Origin: CAYRYU01 sp964428355
GTDB taxonomy: Bacteria; Muiribacteriota; Ozemobacteria; Ozemobacterales; Ozemobacteraceae
Reading direction: 5' to 3'
Length of the DNA stretch: 63,542 nucleotides
Assembly: GCA_964428355.1 (NCBI GenBank)
Contig: CAYRYU010000037.1
Location: forward strand, 1-63,542
How positions within the stretch are numbered: position 1 is the stretch's first letter; every line of letters begins with the position of its first letter. The notes under the pieces are model-generated. The model was not told the origin of the DNA. It made no database searches and was given only the letters and a program-made list of their open reading frames with translations. Both the position numbers and the translations under genes were made by a program. Positions 58,797 through 63,542 of the stretch are shown here, piece by piece.

Positions 58797-60017
58797 CTAT
58801 TCCTTCTTTGGGGCCCGGGGAACGGGAGGTGCCTGGAGCCGTTCGTAGTTTGGCATCGCACCCAGCAGCGGCCTCGCGTAGACCAGGAAGTCGTTGGTGA
58901 CGTCGGTGCCGAAGGGAGCGATGAAGTTGTCCGGCATCGACTTTGTTTCCCGTGCCACCGACTCGAGGGGGGTAAGGAAGTAATCGACCGAGTAGTCTCC
59001 AGTCCTCTTGATTGCCACCGACCCGTCGACGTTGTTCCAGACCGCGAACTGGGCGGCTTTCTCCCCAACCTCGCGGGCTTCCGCCTGGTCGACCTCGGAG
59101 ACGATTCCCACGAAGCTGCGTTGCAGATAACCGAAGGTGTCCGACCGGACGCGTTTCACTTTGAGCTCCTTCTTGACGAAGTCGGAAAGCAGGTCGCCGA
59201 GTGCGCCTGTCCCGGAAAGCTGGACGTTTCCGTGGGCGTCGCGTTCGGCATCGCCGGTGAGCTGGGTGATGATCGGCTGGCCGTCCTCACCCACGACGCC
59301 TTCCGAAACCGCGATGATGCAGCGGCCGAACCTCTTGTATACCTGCTCCACGTCCTGCAGGAAGGATTCCTTGCGGAATGTCCGCTCCGGGAGGTAGAGC
59401 AGATGGGGGCCGTCATCCTCGTATTTCCGGGCGAAAACGGATGCCGCGGTGAGGAATCCGGCATGGCGGCCCATGACGACGCCGATGTAGATCCCGGGGA
59501 GGGCGCGGTTGTCGAGATTGACCCCGGCGAAGGCGAGGGCCACGAATCGGGCTGCTGAACCGTATCCCGGGCAGTGGTCGGTGACTCTCAGGTCGTTGTC
59601 GATGGTTTTCGGGATGTGGATGCATCGCAGTTCGTAGTTGGCATCCCGGGCGTTGTTGTTGACAATCCTGACCGCGTCGGCGGAATCGTTCCCTCCGATG
59701 TAGAAAAAATACCGAACGTTGTGCTTCATGCAGATCTTGAAGATCCGGGCGCAGTATTCGGCATCGGGCTTGTCGCGTGTGGAAAGCAGGGCGGAACTGG
59801 GTGTTCCGGCGACCCTTTCGAGGTTGTGGGTTGTAGCCTGGGTAAGATCGATGAAGTTCTCCTCGACGATACCCCTTACCCCGTGGAGAGCACCGTAAAC
59901 CCTGTCGACCTCGGGAAATTTCCGCGCTTCGAGAACGGCTCCGACCAGACTCTGGTTGATGACGGCCGTTGGCCCGCCACCTTGTGCGATCAGGACGTTT
60001 CCGACGAGTTTTCCCAT
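58797..60017 (-). CDS. 6-phosphofructokinase, PPi-dependent type
   Basis: The 406-residue enzyme phosphorylates fructose 6-phosphate in glycolysis. It has LIAQGGGPTAVINQSL, YIGGNDSADAV (the variant typical of pyrophosphate-dependent enzymes, where ATP-type enzymes have GGDGS), the catalytic PKTIDNDL and GYGSAARFVALA, VMGRHAGFLTA, VSEGVVGEDGQP. PPi-PFK is reversible and saves ATP, as expected in an anaerobe. ATG 60017 with AGGGGA upstream is chosen over 60062. It is first in an operon with the RlmD-like and GGDEF genes. The phosphoryl donor needs an assay to be certain. Confidence 0.9.
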   Translation of the reverse strand: MGKLVGNVLIAQGGGPTAVINQSLVGAVLEARKFPEVDRVYGALHGVRGIVEENFIDLTQATTHNLERVAGTPSSALLSTRDKPDAEYCARIFKICMKHNVRYFFYIGGNDSADAVRIVNNNARDANYELRCIHIPKTIDNDLRVTDHCPGYGSAARFVALAFAGVNLDNRALPGIYIGVVMGRHAGFLTAASVFARKYEDDGPHLLYLPERTFRKESFLQDVEQVYKRFGRCIIAVSEGVVGEDGQPIITQLTGDAERDAHGNVQLSGTGALGDLLSDFVKKELKVKRVRSDTFGYLQRSFVGIVSEVDQAEAREVGEKAAQFAVWNNVDGSVAIKRTGDYSVDYFLTPLESVARETKSMPDNFIAPFGTDVTNDFLVYARPLLGAMPNYERLQAPPVPRAPKKE

Positions 60018-60097
60018 TGGATTCCCCTTTTCAAGTGTATTCTCGGTAAAAAACCGCATCAAGTATGCAATGACCCCCGGAACAAGGTCAAGCGGAT

Positions 60098-60126
60098 TTG
60101 AAAAGCGCCGGGGTTTCCGGTAGAAT
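60098..60126 (+). promoter_or_regulatory. promoter for the JAMM-helicase gene
   Basis: TTGAAA (60098-60103) and TAGAAT (60121-60126) are 17 bases apart and both match sigma70 well. Transcription would start near 60133, which rules out translation from the TTG at 60098 and supports the start at GTG 60185. Confidence 0.6.
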
Positions 60127-60184
60127 CACCTCGGTTCCGGATCCGTTTCCCCGCTCTACGTGCCGTCTTATGGAGGTCGTCCAG

Positions 60185-62749
60185 GTGAAGTTCCCCCGAC
60201 TCTGCATTTCAACGGAGGAAAGACGGGCTCTGGCCGGCGAGATAGCCTCCGCGGGGGGGGCCGAGGTTCTTTCGGCGGTGACGGTGACCGAAGTAGGAGA
60301 CTGGACGAACCTCCGGATCCTGGCAAGGGGAACCCACGACAAGGCACCCGCCGTGCTGAGGTCTCTCAGGCCGGGTGACGTCCTGTTGCACAACCATCCG
60401 GGGGGAGATCTGAGGCCCTCCGATGCCGATCTGTCGGTTGCCTCCCTGTGCGGCCGTTCGGGGGTTGGATTCGCCATCCATGATGACGCATGCAGGAAGA
60501 TGTACGTCGTGGTCGAGCCCTCCCGCCGCGAACGGATCGAGCCCATCGATGAAAAAACGCTCGTGGAGGCTCTTTCGGGAAGGGGAATTCTCGGAAAGAT
60601 CCTGCCCAACTACGAGGACCGTCCCGGCCAGGTCGACCTCCTCCGCTCGATCGTCCAGGCTTTCAACGAGCCCTGTCATGCGCTGCTCGAAGGGGAGACC
60701 GGGATCGGGAAGAGCATGGCATACCTTCTTCCCGCGATCCATTTTGCCAACAAGAACAAGGCCCGGGTCTGCGTTTCGACCAACACCATCAACCTCCAGG
60801 GACAGCTGTGCAACAAGGATCTTCCGCTCCTGCAGAGGGTTTCCGGTGTCCAGTTCACTTTCTGCCTGGTGAAGGGGCGTGGAAACTATCTGTGCAGGCG
60901 CCGCCTGGAGGAAATCGAACACTCCCTCGACGGGGAGTTCCTGCTCGAACAGGATGAGCTCGAGCAATACACGAAGATCAAGGGCTGGGCCGGAAAGACA
61001 ACCGACGGTTCGCTGTCGGACATGTCCTTCGTCCCCTCCGATTCGCTTTGGGAGAAGATCCGGTCGGAAACTGACACGTGTCTCGGTATAAAATGCCGGG
61101 ATTACGGGGCCTGTTTCTTCTATCGGGCCCGCCGGAAATCGGCGGAGGCGGATATACTCGTGGTCAACCACCACCTCCTGTTCTCGGACCTTGCCTGGCG
61201 CGCGGAAACGTCGGAATACTCGCAGACGTGCGTCATTCCGGCATTCAAGGCAATCATCCTGGACGAAGCGCACAATCTCGAGGAGATCGCCACACAGCAT
61301 TTCGGTTTCCGTACAACCTTTTTCGGCATCCAGCGGATCCTGGGGCGCCTCTACAGCCGGCGGGGTCGCCGCGAACGCGGGGTTCTCGCAGTGCTGGCGG
61401 AGCGTCTGGGAAAAGGCGAGGGGAGCTTTTCGGACGGGGCGAGAAGTTCCCTGCTCGAAGACATCAGGGGAAAGGCCGTCCCTGAAAAGGAGCAGATTGT
61501 CGACGTAGTCCGGGAGCTGTTTTCGCTGATCACGGATTTCGCAACGGGTGGGAAGACGGGTGTCGAGGGGGAGTTCAAGCGTCGGGTAACTCCCGGGAAC
61601 CGTGAGAATGAGTCTTTCAAGGCGATCGCGCACCACGGAAAAAGGGTGGGGGAGCTGCTCTCCTCTTTCGGGCGGCTTCTCAGGAAGGTCCAGAAAAAGA
61701 TCGCCGAGGCATGCGAGGAGGACGAGAAAACCTGCGACTCGTTCGAGATGTCGGTTGCAGAACTCACGGGTTTCGGCCGGCGGTTCGGCGAGATCCGGTC
61801 GGCACTTTCGCTGATGTTCGACGAGGAGTGCGAAAACCGGGAGGCTTTCGTCCATTTCTTCACCGCCAACATCCGGAAGTCGAGTTCCTGGCCCGGGTTC
61901 CATTCGGCATTCATAGACGTCGCCCCCGCCCTGCTCCAGAACTGTTTTCATCCGATCACACCCGTGGTTCTCCTTTCGGGAACCTTGACAACGCGGAAGA
62001 ACTTCACTTTCATCTCTTCGCGCCTCGGCCTGGACCGACCTGAGCTCGAAACCAGGGTCATCGAGGGCAGGTTCGCCTCTCCCTTCGATTATGGTACCCA
62101 GTCGAGGCTTTTCCTTCCAACGGACCTTCCGGAACCCTCCAGTCCCGAGTTCATCGGGAAAACCGCGGATCCCGTCTTTGAGATCGTGAAGACCTCCCGA
62201 GGAGGAACGCTGGTTCTTTGCACCTCGAACTTCCACATGCGTGCGCTCCACTCCTTGCTGGAAGAAAAACTCGCGAATGAAGGACTGGACTCTTTTTGCC
62301 AGGGGGAGATGGAACGAACGCATCTTCTCCAGCATTTTCGGGATCACGGAAATGCCGTTCTTTTCGCCACCGACAGTTTCTGGGAAGGGATCGATGTCCC
62401 GGGTAAGGCACTCAGGAACCTGGTGATCGCAAAGCTTCCGTTCCAGACTCCCGATGATCCGGTATTGCAAGCCCGCCAGGAGCTTCTCGAGAAAAACGGG
62501 AAACACCCCTTCAGAGAATACCAGCTTCCGACTGCGGCACTCAAACTGAAGCAGGGTTTTGGCCGGTTGATCAGGAGCCAGGATGATCGCGGAACGGTCT
62601 GGATACTCGACAAGCGCCTTGTCACGAAGTTCTACGGGAGTTATTTCCTGGAAACGCTCCCCCCGGTCCCGATCTCGAGAGGGCCGTTCAGGACCCTGGT
62701 TCCCCTTGCCCGAGCATTTTTTGAAAAGGGCGGGGATTCCGGGGATTGA
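60185..62749 (+). CDS. RadC/JAMM-DinG fusion helicase
   Basis: The 854-residue protein joins two domains. The N-terminal 140 residues have a RadC-type JAB/MPN+ motif HNHPGGDLRPSDAD, with the metal ligands His69, His71 and Asp82 and Ser79 in the exact HxH-x7-S-x2-D spacing. The rest is a DinG/XPD-like superfamily 2 helicase: GETGIGKS (170-177), iron-sulfur cysteines (LCRRR, TCLGIKC, GACFF), DEAH (360-363), LLSGTLTTRKNF and a final FGRLIRSQDDRGTV. GTG 60185 with GGAGG eight bases upstream is preferred over ATG 60170. Domain 1 may be a metalloprotease or only a structural part. Role in DNA repair is inferred. Confidence 0.88.
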   Translation: MKFPRLCISTEERRALAGEIASAGGAEVLSAVTVTEVGDWTNLRILARGTHDKAPAVLRSLRPGDVLLHNHPGGDLRPSDADLSVASLCGRSGVGFAIHDDACRKMYVVVEPSRRERIEPIDEKTLVEALSGRGILGKILPNYEDRPGQVDLLRSIVQAFNEPCHALLEGETGIGKSMAYLLPAIHFANKNKARVCVSTNTINLQGQLCNKDLPLLQRVSGVQFTFCLVKGRGNYLCRRRLEEIEHSLDGEFLLEQDELEQYTKIKGWAGKTTDGSLSDMSFVPSDSLWEKIRSETDTCLGIKCRDYGACFFYRARRKSAEADILVVNHHLLFSDLAWRAETSEYSQTCVIPAFKAIILDEAHNLEEIATQHFGFRTTFFGIQRILGRLYSRRGRRERGVLAVLAERLGKGEGSFSDGARSSLLEDIRGKAVPEKEQIVDVVRELFSLITDFATGGKTGVEGEFKRRVTPGNRENESFKAIAHHGKRVGELLSSFGRLLRKVQKKIAEACEEDEKTCDSFEMSVAELTGFGRRFGEIRSALSLMFDEECENREAFVHFFTANIRKSSSWPGFHSAFIDVAPALLQNCFHPITPVVLLSGTLTTRKNFTFISSRLGLDRPELETRVIEGRFASPFDYGTQSRLFLPTDLPEPSSPEFIGKTADPVFEIVKTSRGGTLVLCTSNFHMRALHSLLEEKLANEGLDSFCQGEMERTHLLQHFRDHGNAVLFATDSFWEGIDVPGKALRNLVIAKLPFQTPDDPVLQARQELLEKNGKHPFREYQLPTAALKLKQGFGRLIRSQDDRGTVWILDKRLVTKFYGSYFLETLPPVPISRGPFRTLVPLARAFFEKGGDSGD

Positions 62750-62800
62750 AATCAAGGTTGTGCTACAATCACACCAAATCAAGACGGATATGGAGGAAGC

Positions 62801-63070
62801 ATGGAAAAATCGATCATGGTGATCCTCGTGGGCAGCAGGAAAGAAGCGGCGGTAAACGTCCAGAAGATTCTCACGGGGTGGGGGTGCCTGATCAAGACCC
62901 GCCTCGGGATCCACGATGGGGTTCTCGACAACTGTTCCGACAGCGGACTCCTGATACTGGAGTTGGTTGGGGAGGAGGAAAAGAAGGATGAACTTCTCCG
63001 GAAACTCTCGCTCATCAAGGGGATCAACGCGAAGCTGGTAAGGCTTTCCCTCACCCCGGAAACGAAGTAG
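62801..63070 (+). CDS. TM1266-like iron-only hydrogenase system regulator
   Basis: The 89-residue protein has an ACT-like fold pattern: IMVILVGSRKEAAVNVQKIL, GCLIKTRLGIHDG, SGLLILELVGEEEKKDELLR and a final KLVRLSL. This is close to the TM1266 family, which is often encoded with the HydEFG maturases or iron-only hydrogenase and is thought to be a regulator. It lies 51 bases after the helicase; GGAGGAAGC precedes the ATG. No hydrogenase gene is in this window, so its link to hydrogenase is from the family only. Confidence 0.75.
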   Translation: MEKSIMVILVGSRKEAAVNVQKILTGWGCLIKTRLGIHDGVLDNCSDSGLLILELVGEEEKKDELLRKLSLIKGINAKLVRLSLTPETK

Positions 63071-63078
63071 GCTCAAAG

Positions 63079-63542
63079 ATTCCCACTCTCGAAACACCGG
63101 AAACCGGGTCCATTGTCGAACTCGACCAGGTTTCCGTGGGATACGGAACTCCCGTGGTCGTGGGCCTTTCCGGGCTTTTCCGGAAGGGCGGGGTGAACCT
63201 GCTGCTCGGGCGGGGGGGAGCGGGGAAGACCACGCTTTTTTTGTCCCTTGCAGGTTTCCTGCCAATTCTTTCCGGACGGGTGAGGTTCGACGGCGCGCCA
63301 TGGGAACCTGAAGGCCGGATTTGTCTTTCCTTCCAGAATCCGGAAACCCTGTTTTTCTGCCCCACCGTGGGGGAGGAGATCGCCTTTTCCCTGACCGAAC
63401 GGGGAGTATCACTTTCCGACGCCGAGTCCCAGGGGAAGTCCTGGCTGGAACGTTGGGGAATCGACCCGGAAACGGTCTGGTCGAGGAACCCCTTCCAGCT
63501 TTCGGGCGGGGAAAAGCGGCGTGTAGCCCTTGCCGCCTGCAC
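63079..63542 (+). CDS. ABC transporter ATP-binding protein, EcfA/CbiO-like (partial)
   Basis: The partial ATPase runs off the end of the window. It has VELDQVSVGYG, Walker A LLGRGGAGKTTLFLSL, Q-loop CLSFQNPETLF, and the signature FQLSGGEKRRVALAAC. The FQNPE Q-loop is typical of EcfA/CbiO energy-coupling factor and cobalt-type transporters. No ATG, GTG or TTG lies upstream in frame before the first beta-strand; an ATT at 63079 with AGG seven bases upstream is the best candidate start, only nine bases after the previous gene. Confidence 0.8.
   Translation, partial: MPTLETPETGSIVELDQVSVGYGTPVVVGLSGLFRKGGVNLLLGRGGAGKTTLFLSLAGFLPILSGRVRFDGAPWEPEGRICLSFQNPETLFFCPTVGEEIAFSLTERGVSLSDAESQGKSWLERWGIDPETVWSRNPFQLSGGEKRRVALAAC

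Noticed and set aside
60209..63412. Very long open frame (over 1000 codons) on the minus strand
   Set aside because: It runs antisense to the JAMM-DinG helicase and its neighbours, whose motifs are clear. The translated sequence is Arg/Pro/Glu rich without any domain; it is a high-GC shadow.

Overview
The window looks like a scaffold of a metagenome-assembled genome from an uncultured, probably anaerobic, diderm bacterium. The basis is as follows. Two 100-base N gaps are each flanked by the same 55 bases on both sides, a typical contig-join artefact of a de Bruijn assembler. An ArnC-like / LAB_N / ArnT-like trio and several signal peptides and lipoproteins imply a lipid A-type outer membrane. 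A PPi-type phosphofructokinase, a TM1266-like iron-hydrogenase regulator, molybdopterin genes and an AmrS-like radical SAM enzyme suit a fermentative anaerobe. The mix of many TPR/HEAT proteins, several PilT-like ATPases and pseudopilins recalls deep candidate phyla such as Riflebacteria, but that placement is a guess. No rRNA, tRNA, CRISPR array or transposase gene was found.

Layout. 1-2.6 kb: small secreted protein, cysteine-rich zinc protein, nucleosidase, HU (split by gap 1). 2.9-8.2 kb, minus strand: moeA, DUF1786 protein, lipoprotein, YraQ/ArsP-type permease, TPR protein. 8.3-15.1 kb: large membrane protein, recD2, orphan PycTM-like (DUF5706) membrane protein, glycine-rich membrane protein. 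15.3-18.3 kb: rsmD, recG, DUF4177-like protein. 18.3-28.1 kb: a type IV pilus-like locus with a HEAT/TPR protein facing a seven-gene operon (two intact PilT ATPases, HEAT/TPR protein, two PilT paralogues lacking catalytic residues, two pseudopilins). 28.1-35 kb, minus: a 780-residue secreted protein, a TPR protein and three minor-pseudopilin-like genes. 35-41.2 kb, minus: GH13 enzyme, SpeE-like membrane protein, secreted helical protein, Tat-type AmrS radical SAM protein. 41.5-44.9 kb: a large lipoprotein joining a cysteine-peptidase-like region, FN3 and an FGE/sulfatase-modifying domain. 45-52.5 kb, minus: ArnT-like, LAB_N, GT2, two secreted proteins, two GspG-like proteins without a prepilin site, SH3-NlpC/P60 protein. 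52.6-55.7 kb, plus: a perfect 34-bp hairpin repeat, moaA, ROK kinase, degenerate phosphohexomutase-like protein. 55.7-60 kb, minus: PPi-PFK, RlmD-like methyltransferase (split by gap 2), FHA-GAF-GGDEF protein. 60.1-63.5 kb, plus: RadC/JAMM-DinG fusion helicase, hydrogenase regulator-like protein, and an ABC ATPase cut by the window edge.

The most notable system is the 20.8-28.0 kb operon: four PilT-family proteins side by side, two with full catalytic sets and two that have lost key Walker/catalytic residues, interleaved with a HEAT-TPR scaffold and ending in two pseudopilins, with a second HEAT-TPR protein of the same architecture divergently adjacent and three more pseudopilin-like genes nearby. 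This suggests a mixed or regulated retraction motor for a pilus-like or secretion-like machine whose extension ATPase, platform protein and secretin are not in the window. Other second-look items are the JAMM-DinG helicase, the phosphohexomutase-like pseudoenzyme translationally coupled to a sugar kinase, the Pycsar-type effector without a cyclase, and three genes whose reading frames seem to need near-cognate (ACG, CTG, ATT) start codons.
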